Origin: Parapristionchus giblindavisi
Taxonomy: Eukaryota > Nematoda > Chromadorea > Rhabditida > Diplogasteridae
Direction of reading: 5' to 3'
NCBI GenBank assembly: GCA_943737045.1
Contig: CALSFV010000212.1
Span: 1,163,001-1,227,000 of the forward strand
Length of the DNA stretch: 64,000 nt
Below, in pieces: positions 36,391 through 50,361 of this stretch. Below the pieces are notes generated by a model that ran no database searches, had not been told where the DNA came from, and was given only the letters and a program-made list of their open reading frames with translations. The position numbers were made by a program, and so were the translations under genes. Position 1 is the first letter of the stretch. Each line of letters opens with the position of its first letter.

Positions 36391-39300
36391 GAGGAAAAAA
36401 TTCTGAATGAGACACACTTCAGGTCATGTCGAGCTGTAATATTTTATTGCTGCTATAATGACCGAAGTACAAAAGTAGCTTTTACTCTGATATGATCAAG
36501 ATAACTTGAGAAATATGAAAATGAAAATGAAACCTATCGTGACATATACCAAATGAAAGAGCGAAAAATTCAGAATAAGAAAACTATTTCAAAGTGGTCA
36601 GTACGGACAATATGTAAATGTATCTTTCAATACTCTCTGTTTTTGGTACAAAATAATTCGTTACAAGTCTAATTGTCAATGATACTTATCGAGTAAGATA
36701 CTATGTGAAAGAGGAAAAAATTCTGAATGAGACACACTTCAGGTCATGTCGAGCTGTAATATTTTATTGCTGCTATAATGACCGAAGTACAAAAGTAGCT
36801 TTTACTCTGATATGATCAAGATAACTTGAGAAATATGAAAATGAAAATGAAACCTATCGTGACATATACCAAATGAAAGAGCGAAAAATTCAGAATAAGA
36901 AAACTATTTCAAAGTGGTCAGTACGGACAATATGTAAATGTATCTTTCAATACTCTCTGTTTTTGGTACAAAATAATTCGTTACAAGTCTAATTGTCAAT
37001 GATACTTATCGAGTAAGATACTATGTGAAAGAGGAAAAAATTCTGAATGAGACACACTTCAGGTCATGTCGAGCTGTAATATTTTATTGCTGCTATAATG
37101 ACCGAAGTACAAAAGTAGCTTTTACTCTGATATGATCAAGATAACTTGAGAAATATGAAAATGAAAATGAAACCTATCGTGACATATACCAAATGAAAGA
37201 GCGAAAAATTCAGAATAAGAAAACTATTTCAAAGTGGTCAGTACGGACAATATGTAAATTTATCTTTCAATACTCTCTGTTTTTGGTACAAAATAATTCG
37301 TTACAAGTCTAATTGTCAATGATACTTATCGAGTAATATACTATGTGAAAGAGGAAAAAATTCTGAATGAGACACACTTCAGGTCATGTCGAGCTGTAAT
37401 ATTTTATTGCTGCTATAATGACCGAAGTACAAAAGTAGCTTTTACTCTGATATGATCAAGATAACTTGAGAAATATGAAAATGAAAATGAAACCTATCGT
37501 GACATATACCAAATGAAAGAGCGAAAAAATCAGAATAAGAAAACTATTTCAAAGTGGTCAGTACGGACAATATGTAAATTTATCTTTCAATACTCTCTGT
37601 TTTTGGTACAAAATAATTCGTTACAAGTCTAATTGTCAATGATACTTATCGAGTAATATACTATGTGAAAGAGGAAAAAATTCTGAATGAGACACGCTTC
37701 AGGTCATGTCGAGCTGTAATATTTTATTGCTGCTATAATGACCGAAGTACAAAAGTAGCTTTTACTCTGATATGATCAAGATAACTTGAGAAATATGAAA
37801 ATGAAAATGAAACCTATCGTGACATATACCAAATGAAAGAGCGAAAAATTCAGAATAAGAAAACTATTTCAAAGTGGTCAGTACGGACAATATGTAAATG
37901 TATCTTTCAATACTCTCTGTTTTTGGTACAAAATAATTCGTTACAAGTCTAATTGTCAATGATACTTATCGAGTAAGATACTATGTGAAAGAGGAAAAAA
38001 TTCTGAATGAGACACACTTCAGGTCATGTCGAGCTGTAATATTTTATTGCTGCTATAATGACCGAAGTACAAAAGTAGCTTTTACTCTGATATGATCAAG
38101 ATAACTTGAGAAATATGAAAATGAAAATGAAACCTATCGTGACATATACCAAATGAAAGAGCGAAAAATTCAGAATAAGAAAACTATTTCAAAGTGGTCA
38201 GTACGGACAATATGTAAATTTATCTTTCAATACTCTCTGTTTTTGGTACAAAATAATTCGTTACAAGTCTAATTGTCAATGATACTTATCGAGTAATATA
38301 CTATGTGAAAGAGGAAAAAATTCTGAATGAGACACACTTCAGGTCATGTCGAGCTGTAATATTTTATTGCTGCTATAATGACCGAAGTACAAAAGTAGCT
38401 TTTACTCTGATATGATCAAGATAACTTGAGAAATATGAAAATGAAAATGAAACCTATCGTGACATATACCAAATGAAAGAGCGATAAATTCAGAATAAGA
38501 AAACTATTTCAAAGTGGTCAGTACGGACAATATGTAAATTTATCTTTCAATAATCTCTGTTTTTGGTACAAAATAATTCGTTACAAGTCTAATTGTCAAT
38601 GATACTTATCGAGTAATATACTATGTGAAAGAGGAAAAAATTCTGAATGAGACACACTTCAGGTCATGTCGAGCTGTAATATTTTATTGCTGCTATAATG
38701 ACCGAAGTACAAAAGTAGCTTTTACTCTGATATGATCAAGATAACTTGAGAAATATGAAAATGAAAATGAAACCTATCGTGACATATACCAAATGAAAGA
38801 GCGAAAAAATCAGAATAAGAAAACTATTTCAAAGTGGTCAGTACGGACAATATGTAAATTTATCTTTCAATACTCTCTGTTTTTGGTACAAAATAATTCG
38901 TTACAAGTCTAATTGTCAATGATACTTATCGAGTAATATACTATGTGAAAGAGGAAAAAATTCTGAATGAGACACACTTCAGGCCATGTCGAGCTGTAAT
39001 ATTTTATTGCTGCTATAATGACCGAAGTACAAAAGTAGCTTTTACTCTGATATGATCAAGATAACTTGAGAAATATGAAAATGAAAATGAAACCTATCGT
39101 GACATATACCAAATGAAAGAGCGAAAAAAATCAGAATAAGAAAACTATTTCAAAGTGGTCAGTACGGACAATATGTAAATTTATCTTTCAATACTCTCTG
39201 TTTTTGGTACAAAATAATTCGTTACAAGTCTAATTGTCAATGATACTTATCGAGTAATATACTATGTGAAAGAGGAAAAAATTCTGAATGAGACACACTT

Positions 39301-42300
39301 CAGGTCATGTCGAGCTGTAATATTTTATTGCTGCTATAATGACCGAAGTACAAAAGTAGCTTTTACTCTGATATGATCAAGATAACTTGAGAAATATGAA
39401 AATGAAAATGAAACCTATCGTGACATATACCAAATGAAAGAGCGATAAATTCAGAATAAGAAAACTATTTCAAAGTGGTCAGTACGGACAATATGTAAAT
39501 TTATCTTTCAATAATCTCTGTTTTTGGTACAAAATAATTCGTTACAAGTCTAATTGTCAATGATACTTATCGAGTAATATACTATGTGAAAGAGGAAAAA
39601 ATTCTGAATGAGACACACTTCAGGTCATGTCGAGCTGTAATATTTTATTGCTGCTATAATGACCGAAGTACAAAAGTAGCTTTTACTCTGATATGATCAA
39701 GATAACTTGAGAAATATGAAAATGAAAATGAAACCTATCGTGACATATACCAAATGAAAGAGCGATAAATTCAGAATAAGAAAACTATTTCAAAGTGGTC
39801 AGTACGGACAATATGTAAATTTATCTTTCAATAATCTCTGTTTTTGGTACAAAATAATTCGTTACAAGTCTAATTGTCAATGATACATATCGAGTAATAT
39901 ACTATGTGAAAGAGGAAAAAATTCTGAATGAGACACACTTCAGGTCATGTCGAGCTGTAATATTTTATTGCTGCTATAATGACCGAAGTACAAAAGTAGC
40001 TTTTACTCTGATATGATCAAGATAACTTTCGAAATATGAAAATGAAAATGAAACCTATCGTGACATATACCAAATGAAAGAGCGAAAAAATCAGAATAAG
40101 AAAACTATTTCAAAGTGGTCAGTACGGACAATATGTAAATTTATCTTTCAATACTCTCTGTTTTTGGTACAAAATAATTCGTTACAAGTCTAATTGTCAA
40201 TGATACTTATCGAGTAATATACTATGTGAAAGAGGAAAAAATTCTGAATGAGACACACTTCAGGTCATGTCGAGCTGTAATATTTTATTGCTGCTATAAT
40301 GACCGAAGTACAAAAGTAGCTTTTACTCTGATATGATCAAGATAACTTGAGAAATATGAAAATGAAAATGAAACCTATCGTGACATATACCAAATGAAAG
40401 AGCGAAAAAAATCAGAATAAGAAAACTATTTCAAAGTGGTCAGTACGGACAATATGTAAATTTATCTTTCAATACTCTCTGTTTTTGGTACAAAATAATT
40501 CGTTACAAGTCTAATTGTCAATGATACTTATCGAGTAATATACTATGTGAAAGAGGAAAAAATTCTGAATGAGACACACTTCAGGTCATGTCGAGCTGTA
40601 ATATTTTATTGCTGCTATAATGACCGAAGTACAAAAGTAGCTTTTACTCTGATATGATCAAGATAACTTGAGAAATATGAAAATGAAAATGAAACCTATC
40701 GTGACATATACCAAATGAAAGAGCGATAAATTCAGAATAAGAAAACTATTTCAAAGTGGTCAGTACGGACAATATGTAAATTTATCTTTCAATAATCTCT
40801 GTTTTTGGTACAAAATAATTCGTTACAAGTCTAATTGTCAATGATACTTATCGAGTAATATACTATGTGAAAGAGGAAAAAATTCTGAATGAGACACACT
40901 TCAGGTCATGTCGAGCTGTAATATTTTATTGCTGCTATAATGACCGAAGTACAAAAGTAGCTTTTACTCTGATATGATCAAGATAACTTGAGAAATATGA
41001 AAATGAAAATGAAACCTATCGTGACATATACCAAATGAAAGAGCGATAAATTCAGAATAAGAAAACTATTTCAAAGTGGTCAGTACGGACAATATGTAAA
41101 TTTATCTTTCAATAATCTCTGTTTTTGGTACAAAATAATTCGTTACAAGTCTAATTGTCAATGATACTTATCGAGTAATATACTATGTGAAAGAGGAAAA
41201 AATTCTGAATGAGACACACTTCAGGTCATGTCGAGCTGTAATATTTTATTGCTGCTATAATGACCGAAGTACAAAAGTAGCTTTTACTCTGATATGATCA
41301 AGATAACTTGAGAAATATGAAAATGAAAATGAAACCTATCGTGACATATACCAAATGAAAGAGCGAAAAAATCAGAATAAGAAAACTATTTCAAAGTGGT
41401 CAGTACGGACAATATGTAAATTTATCTTTCAATACTCTCTGTTTTTGGTACAAAATAATTCGTTACAAGTCTAATTGTCAATGATACTTATCGAGTAATA
41501 TACTATGTGAAAGAGGAAAAAATTCTGAATGAGACACACTTCAGGTCATGTCGAGCTGTAATATTTTATTGCTGCTATAATGACCGAAGTACAAAAGTAG
41601 CTTTTACTCTGATATGATCAAGATAACTTGAGAAATATGAAAATGAAAATGAAACCTATCGTGACATATACCAAATGAAAGAGCGATAAATTCAGAATAA
41701 GAAAACTATTTCAAAGTGGTCAGTACGGACAATATGTAAATTTATCTTTCAATAATCTCTGTTTTTGGTACAAAATAATTCGTTACAAGTCTAATTGTCA
41801 ATGATACTTATCGAGTAATATACTATGTGAAAGAGGAAAAAATTCTGAATGAGACACACTTCAGGTCATGTCGAGCTGTAATATTTTATTGCTGCTATAA
41901 TGACCGAAGTACAAAAGTAGCTTTTACTCTGATATGATCAAGATAACTTGAGAAATATGAAAATGAAAATGAAACCTATCGTGACATATACCAAATGAAA
42001 GAGCGATAAATTCAGAATAAGAAAACTATTTCAAAGTGGTCAGTACGGACAATATGTAAATTTATCTTTCAATAATCTCTGTTTTTGGTACAAAATAATT
42101 CGTTACAAGTCTAATTGTCAATGATACTTATCGAGTAATATACTATGTGAAAGAGGAAAAAATTCTGAATGAGACACACTTCAGGTCATGTCGAGCTGTA
42201 ATATTTTATTGCTGCTATAATGACCGAAGTACAAAAGTAGCTTTTACTCTGATATGATCAAGATAACTTGAGAAATATGAAAATGAAAATGAAACCTATC

Positions 42301-45300
42301 GTGACATATACCAAATGAAAGAGCGATAAATTCAGAATAAGAAAACTATTTCAAAGTGGTCAGTACGGACAATATGTAAATTTATCTTTCAATAATCTCT
42401 GTTTTTGGTACAAAATAATTCGTTACAAGTCTAATTGTCAATGATACTTATCGAGTAATATACTATGTGAAAGAGGAAAAAATTCTGAATGAGACACACT
42501 TCAGGTCATGTCGAGCTGTAATATTTTATTGCTGCTATAATGACCGAAGTACAAAAGTAGCTTTTACTCTGATATGATCAAGATAACTTGAGAAATATGA
42601 AAATGAAAATGAAACCTATCGTGACATATACCAAATGAAAGAGCGATAAATTCAGAATAAGAAAACTATTTCAAAGTGGTCAGTACGGACAATATGTAAA
42701 TTTATCTTTCAATAATCTCTGTTTTTGGTACAAAATAATTCGTTACAAGTCTAATTGTCAATGATACTTATCGAGTAATATACTATGTGAAAGAGGAAAA
42801 AATTCTGAATGAGACACTCTTCAGGTCATGTCGAGCTGTAATATTTTATTGCTGCTATAATGACCGAAGTACAAAAGTAGCTTTTACTCTGATATGATCA
42901 AGATAACTTTCGAAATATGAAAATGAAAATGAAACCTATCGTGACATATACCAAATGAAAGAGCGAAAAAATCAGAATAAGAAAACTATTTCAAAGTGGT
43001 CAGTACGGACAATATGTAAATTTATCTTTCAATACTCTCTGTTTTTGGTACAAAATAATTCGTTACAAGTCTAATTGTCAATGATACTTATCGAGTAATA
43101 TACTATGTGAAAGAGGAAAAAATTCTGAATGAGACACACTTCAGGTCATGTCGAGCTGTAATATTTTATTGCTGCTATAATGACCGAAGTACAAAAGTAG
43201 CTTTTACTCTGATATGATCAAGATAACTTGAGAAATATGAAAATGAAAATGAAACCTATCGTGACATATACCAAATGAAAGAGCGAAAAAATCAGAATAA
43301 GAAAACTATTTCAAAGTGGTCAGTACGGACAATATGTAAATTTATCTTTCAATACTCTCTGTTTTTGGTACAAAATAATTCGTTACAAGTCTAATTGTCA
43401 ATGATACTTATCGAGTAATATACTATGTGAAAGAGGAAAAAATTCTGAATGAGACACACTTCAGGTCATGTCGAGCTGTAATATTTTATTGCTGCTATAA
43501 TGACCGAAGTACAAAAGTAGCCTTTACTCTGATATGATCAAGATAACTTTCGAAATATGAAAATGAAAATGAAACCTATCGTGACATATACCAAATGAAA
43601 GAGCGAAAAAATCAGAATAAGAAAACTATTTCAAAGTGGTCAGTACGGACAATATGTAAATTTATCTTTCAATACTCTCTGTTTTTGGTACAAAATAATT
43701 CGTTACAAGTCTAATTGTCAATGATACTTATCGAGTAATATACTATGTGAAAGAGGAAAAAATTCTGAATGAGACACACTTCAGGTCATGTCGAGCTGTA
43801 ATATTTTATTGCTGCTATAATGACCGAAGTACAAAAGTAGCTTTTACTCTGATATGATCAAGATAACTTTAGAAATATGAAAATGAAAATGAAACCTATC
43901 GTGACATATACCAAATGAAAGAGCGAAAAATTCAGAATAAGAAAACTATTTCAAAGTGGTCAGTACGGACAATATGTAAATTTATCTTTCAATACTCTCT
44001 GTTTTTGGTACAAAATAATTCGTTACAAGTCTAATTGTCAATGATACTTATCGAGTAATATACTATGTGAAAGAGGAAAAAATTCTGAATGAGACACACT
44101 TCAGGTCATGTCGAGCTGTAATATTTTATTGCTGCTATAATGACCGAAGTACAAAAGTAGCTTTTACACTGATATGATCAAGATAACTTTCGAAATATGA
44201 AAATGAAAATGAAACCTATCGTGACATATACCAAATGAAAGAGCGAAAAAATCAGAATAAGAAAACTATTTCAAAGTGGTCAGTACGGACAATATGTAAA
44301 TTTATCTTTCAATACTCTCTGTTTTTGGTACAAAATAATTCGTTACAAGTCTAATTGTCAATGATACTTATCGAGTAATATACTATGTGAAAGAGGAAAA
44401 AATTCTGAATGAGACACACTTCAGGTCATGTCGAGCTGTAATATTTTATTGCTGCTATAATGACCGAAGTACAAAAGTAGCTTTTACTCTGATATGATCA
44501 AGATAACTTGAGAAATATGAAAATGAAAATGAAACCTATCGTGACATATACCAAATGAAAGAGCGAAAAATTCAGAATAAGAAAACTATTTCAAAGTGGT
44601 CAGTACGGACAATATGTAAATTTATCTTTCAATACTCTCTGTTTTTGGTACAAAATAATTCGTTACAAGTCTAATTGTCAATGATACTTATCGAGTAATA
44701 TACTATGTGAAAGAGGAAAAAATTCTGAATGAGACACACTTCAGGTCATGTCGAGCTGTAATATTTTATTGCTGCTATAATGACCGAAGTACAAAAGTAG
44801 CTTTTACTCTGATATGATCAAGATAACTTGAGAAATATGAAAATGAAAATGAAACCTATCGTGACATATACCAAATGAAAGAGCGAAAAAATCAGAATAA
44901 GAAAACTATTTCAAAGTGGTCAGTACGGACAATATGTAAATTTATCTTTCAATAATCTCTGTTTTTGGTACAAAATAATTCGTTACAAGTCTAATTGTCA
45001 ATGATACTTATCGAGTAATATACTATGTGAAAGAGGAAAAAATTCTGAATGAGACACACTTCAGGTCATGTCGAGCTGTAATATTTTATTGCTGCTATAA
45101 TGACCGAAGTACAAAAGTAGCTTTTACTCTGATATGATCAAGATAACTTGAGAAATATGAAAATGAAAATGAAACCTATCGTGACATATACCAAATGAAA
45201 GAGCGATAAATTCAGAATAAGAAAACTATTTCAAAGTGGTCAGTACGGACAATATGTAAATTTATCTTTCAATAATCTCTGTTTTTGGTACAAAATAATT

Positions 45301-46521
45301 CGTTACAAGTCTAATTGTCAATGATACTTATCGAGTAATATACTATGTGAAAGAGGAAAAAATTCTGAATGAGACACACTTCAGGTCATGTCGAGCTGTA
45401 ATATTTTATTGCTGCTATAATGACCGAAGTACAAAAGTAGCTTTTACTCTGATATGATCAAGATAACTTTCGAAATATGAAAATGAAAATGAAACCTATC
45501 GTGACATATACCAAATGAAAGAGCGAAAAAATCAGAATAAGAAAACTATTTCAAAGTGGTCAGTACGGACAATATGTAAATTTATCTTTCAATACTCTCT
45601 GTTTTTGGTACAAAATAATTCGTTACAAGTCTAATTGTCAATGATACTTATCGAGTAATATACTATGTGAAAGAGGAAAAAATTCTGAATGAGACACACT
45701 TCAGGTCATGTCGAGCTGTAATATTTTATTGCTGCTATAATGATCGAAGTACAAAAGTAGCTTTTACTCTGATATGATCAAGATAACTTGAGAAATATGA
45801 AAATGAAAATGAAACCTATCGTGACATATACCAAATGAAAGAGCGAAAAATTCAGAATAAGAAAACTATTTCAAAGTGGTCAGTACGGACAATATGTAAA
45901 TTTTTCTTTCAATACTCTCTGTTTTTGGTACAAAATAATTCGTTACAAGTCTAATTGTCAATGATACTTATCGAGTAATATACTATGTGAAAGAGGAAAA
46001 AATTCTGAATGAGACACACTTCAGGTCATGTCGAGCTGTAATATTTTATTGCTGCTATAATGACCGAAGTACAAAAGTAGCTTTTACTCTGATATGATCA
46101 AGATAACTTGAGAAATATGAAAATGAAAATGAAACCTATCGTGACATATACCAAATGAAAGAGCGAAAAAATCAGAATAAGAAAACTATTTCAAAGTGGT
46201 CAGTACGGACAATATGTAAATTTATCTTTCAATACTCTCTGTTTTTGGTACAAAATAATTCGTTACAAGTCTAATTGTCAATGATACTTATCGAGTAATA
46301 TACTATGTGAAAGAGGAAAAAATTCTGAATGAGACACACTTCAGGTCATGTCGAGCTGTAATATTTTATTGCTGCTATAATGACCGAAGTACAAAAGTAG
46401 CTTTTACTCTGATATGATCAAGATAACTTGAGAAATATGAAAATGAAAATGAAACCTATCGTGACATATACCAAATGAAAGAGCGAAAAATTCAGAATAA
46501 GAAAACTATTTCAAAGTGGTC

Positions 46522-47801
46522 AGTACGGACAATATGTAAATTTATCTTTCAATACTCTCTGTTTTTGGTACAAAATAATTCGTTACAAGTCTAATTGTCA
46601 ATGATACTTATCGAGTAATATACTATGTGAAAGAGGAAAAAATTCTGAATGAGACACACTTCAGGTCATGTCGAGCTGTAATATTTTATTGCTGCTATAA
46701 TGACCGAAGTACAAAAGTAGCTTTTACTCTGATATGATCAAGATAACTTGAGAAATATGAAAATGAAAATGAAACCTATCGTGACATATACCAAATGAAA
46801 GAGCGAAAAATTCGGAATAAGAAAACTATTTCAAAGTGGTCAGTACGGACAATATGTAAATTTATCTTTCAATACTCTCTGTTTTTGGTACAAAATAATT
46901 CGTTACAAGTCTAATTGTCAATGATACTTATCGAGTAATATACTATGTGAAAGAGGAAAAAATTCTGAATGAGACACACTTCAGGTCATGTCGAGCTGTA
47001 ATATTTTATTGCTGCTATAATGACCGAAGTACAAAAGTAGCTTTTACTCTGATATGATCAAGATAACTTGAGAAATATGAAAATGAAAATGAAACCTATC
47101 GTGACATATACCAAATGAAAGAACGAAAAATTCAGAATGAGAAAACTATTTCAAAGTGGTCAGTACGGACAATATGTAAATGTATCTTTCAATACTCTCT
47201 GTTTTTGGTACAAAATAATTCGTTACAAGTCTAATTGTCAATGATACTTATCGAGTAATATACTATGTGAAAGAGGAAAAAATTCTGAATGAGACACACT
47301 TCAGGTCATGTCGAGCTGTAATATTTTGTTGCTGCTATAATGACCGAAGTACAAAAGTAGCTTTTACTCTGATATGATCAAGATAACTTGAGAAATATGA
47401 AAATGAAAATGAAACCTATCGTGACATATACCAAATGAAAGAGCGAAAAATTCAGAATAAGAAAACTATTTCAAAGTGGTCAGTACGGACAATATGTAAA
47501 TGTATCTTTCAATACTCTCTGTTTTTGGTACAAAATAATTCGTTACAAGTCTAATTGTCAATGATACTTATCGAGTAAGATACTATGTGAAAGAGGAAAA
47601 AATTCTGAATGAGACACACTTCAGGTCATGTCGAGCTGTAATATTTTATTGCTGCTATAATGACCGAAGTACAAAAGTAGCTTTTACTCTGATATGATCA
47701 AGATAACTTGAGAAATATGAAAATGAAAATGAAACCTATCGTGACATATACCAAATGAAAGAGCGAAAAATTCAGAATAAGAAAACTATTTCAAAGTGGT
47801 C
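46522..47801 (-). repeat. Right-array 4-monomer block, copy 1
   Basis: Marked by 'ttcggaataag' (46811), 'gaacgaaaaattcagaatga' (47121), 'attttgttgctgc' (near 47324) and then 'aatgtatc' with 'gtaagata'. The same markers recur 2560 bp later, which is eight 320-bp monomers. The next monomer differs between copies ('gtaagata' versus 'gtaatata'), so the shared block is about four monomers at this resolution. Confidence 0.85.
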
Positions 47802-49081
47802 AGTACGGACAATATGTAAATTTATCTTTCAATACTCTCTGTTTTTGGTACAAAATAATTCGTTACAAGTCTAATTGTCAATGATACTTATCGAGTAAGA
47901 TACTATGTGAAAGAGGAAAAAATTCTGAATGAGACACACTTCAGGTCATGTCGAGCTGTAATATTTTATTGCTGCTATAATGACCGAAGTACAAAAGTAG
48001 CTTTTACTCTGATATGATCAAGATAACTTGAGAAATATGAAAATGAAAATGAAACCTATCGTGACATATACCAAATGAAAGAGCGAAAAATTCAGAATAA
48101 GAAAACTATTTCAAAGTGGTCAGTACGGACAATATGTAAATGTATCTTTCAATACTCTCTGTTTTTGGTACAAAATAATTCGTTACAAGTCTAATTGTCA
48201 ATGATACTTATCGAGTAAGATACTATGTGAAAGAGGAAAAAATTCTGAATGAGACACACTTCAGGTCATGTCGAGCTGTAATATTTTATTGCTGCTATAA
48301 TGACCGAAGTACAAAAGTAGCTTTTACTCTGATATGATCAAGATAACTTGAGAAATATGAAAATGAAAATGAAACCTATCGTGACATATACCAAATGAAA
48401 GAGCGAAAAATTCAGAATAAGAAAACTATTTCAAAGTGGTCAGTACGGACAATATGTAAATTTATCTTTCAATACTCTCTGTTTTTGGTACAAAATAATT
48501 CGTTACAAGTCTAATTGTCAATGATACTTATCGAGTAATATACTATGTGAAAGAGGAAAAAATTCTGAATGAGACACACTTCAGGTCATGTCGAGCTGTA
48601 ATATTTTATTGCTGCTATAATGACCGAAGTACAAAAGTAGCTTTTACTCTGATATGATCAAGATAACTTGAGAAATATGAAAATGAAAATTAAACCTATC
48701 GTGACATATACCAAATGAAAGAGCGAAAAATTCAGAATAAGAAAACTATTTCAAAGTGGTCAGTACGGACAATATGTAAATGTATCTTTCAATACTCTCT
48801 GTTTTTGGTACAAAATAATTCGTTACAAGTCTAATTGTCAATGATACTTATCGAGTAAGATACTATGTGAATGAGGAAAAAATTCTGAATGAGACACACT
48901 TCAGGTCATGTCGAGCTGTAATATTTTATTGCTGCTATAATGACCGAAGTACAAAAGTAGCTTTTACTCTGATATGATCAAGATAACTTGAGAAATATGA
49001 AAATGAAAATGAAACCTATCGTGACATATACCAAATGAAAGAGCGAAAAATTCAGAATAAGAAAACTATTTCAAAGTGGTC

Positions 49082-50361
49082 AGTACGGACAATATGTAAA
49101 TTTATCTTTCAATACTCTCTGTTTTTGGTACAAAATAATTCGTTACAAGTCTAATTGTCAATGATACTTATCGAGTAATATACTATGTGAAAGAGGAAAA
49201 AATTCTGAATGAGACACACTTCAGGTCATGTCGAGCTGTAATATTTTATTGCTGCTATAATGACCGAAGTACAAAAGTAGCTTTTACTCTGATATGATCA
49301 AGATAACTTGAGAAATATGAAAATGAAAATGAAACCTATCGTGACATATACCAAATGAAAGAGCGAAAAATTCGGAATAAGAAAACTATTTCAAAGTGGT
49401 CAGTACGGACAATATGTAAATTTATCTTTCAATACTCTCTGTTTTTGGTACAAAATAATTCGTTACAAGTCTAATTGTCAATGATACTTATCGAGTAATA
49501 TACTATGTGAAAGAGGAAAAAATTCTGAATGAGACACACTTCAGGTCATGTCGAGCTGTAATATTTTATTGCTGCTATAATGACCGAAGTACAAAAGTAG
49601 CTTTTACTCTGATATGATCAAGATAACTTGAGAAATATGAAAATGAAAATGAAACCTATCGTGACATATACCAAATGAAAGAACGAAAAATTCAGAATGA
49701 GAAAACTATTTCAAAGTGGTCAGTACGGACAATATGTAAATGTATCTTTCAATACTCTCTGTTTTTGGTACAAAATAATTCGTTACAAGTCTAATTGTCA
49801 ATGATACTTATCGAGTAATATACTATGTGAAAGAGGAAAAAATTCTGAATGAGACACACTTCAGGTCATGTCGAGCTGTAATATTTTGTTGCTGCTATAA
49901 TGACCGAAGTACAAAAGTAGCTTTTACTCTGATATGATCAAGATAACTTGAGAAATATGAAAATGAAAATGAAACCTATCGTGACATATACCAAATGAAA
50001 GAGCGAAAAATTCAGAATAAGAAAACTATTTCAAAGTGGTCAGTACGGACAATATGTAAATGTATCTTTCAATACTCTCTGTTTTTGGTACAAAATAATT
50101 CGTTACAAGTCTAATTGTCAATGATACTTATCGAGTAAGATACTATGTGAAAGAGGAAAAAATTCTGAATGAGACACACTTCAGGTCATGTCGAGCTGTA
50201 ATATTTTATTGCTGCTATAATGACCGAAGTACAAAAGTAGCTTTTACTCTGATATGATCAAGATAACTTGAGAAATATGAAAATGAAAATGAAACCTATC
50301 GTGACATATACCAAATGAAAGAGCGAAAAATTCAGAATAAGAAAACTATTTCAAAGTGGTC
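49082..50361 (-). repeat. Right-array 4-monomer block, copy 2
   Basis: Same marker series at 49371, 49681 and near 49884, offset exactly 2560 bp from copy 1. 'ttcggaataag' appears a third time at 51931, again 2560 bp on, and once more at 52571. The last two, each preceded by 'aaaattaaacc', form a 640-bp dimer. Confidence 0.85.
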
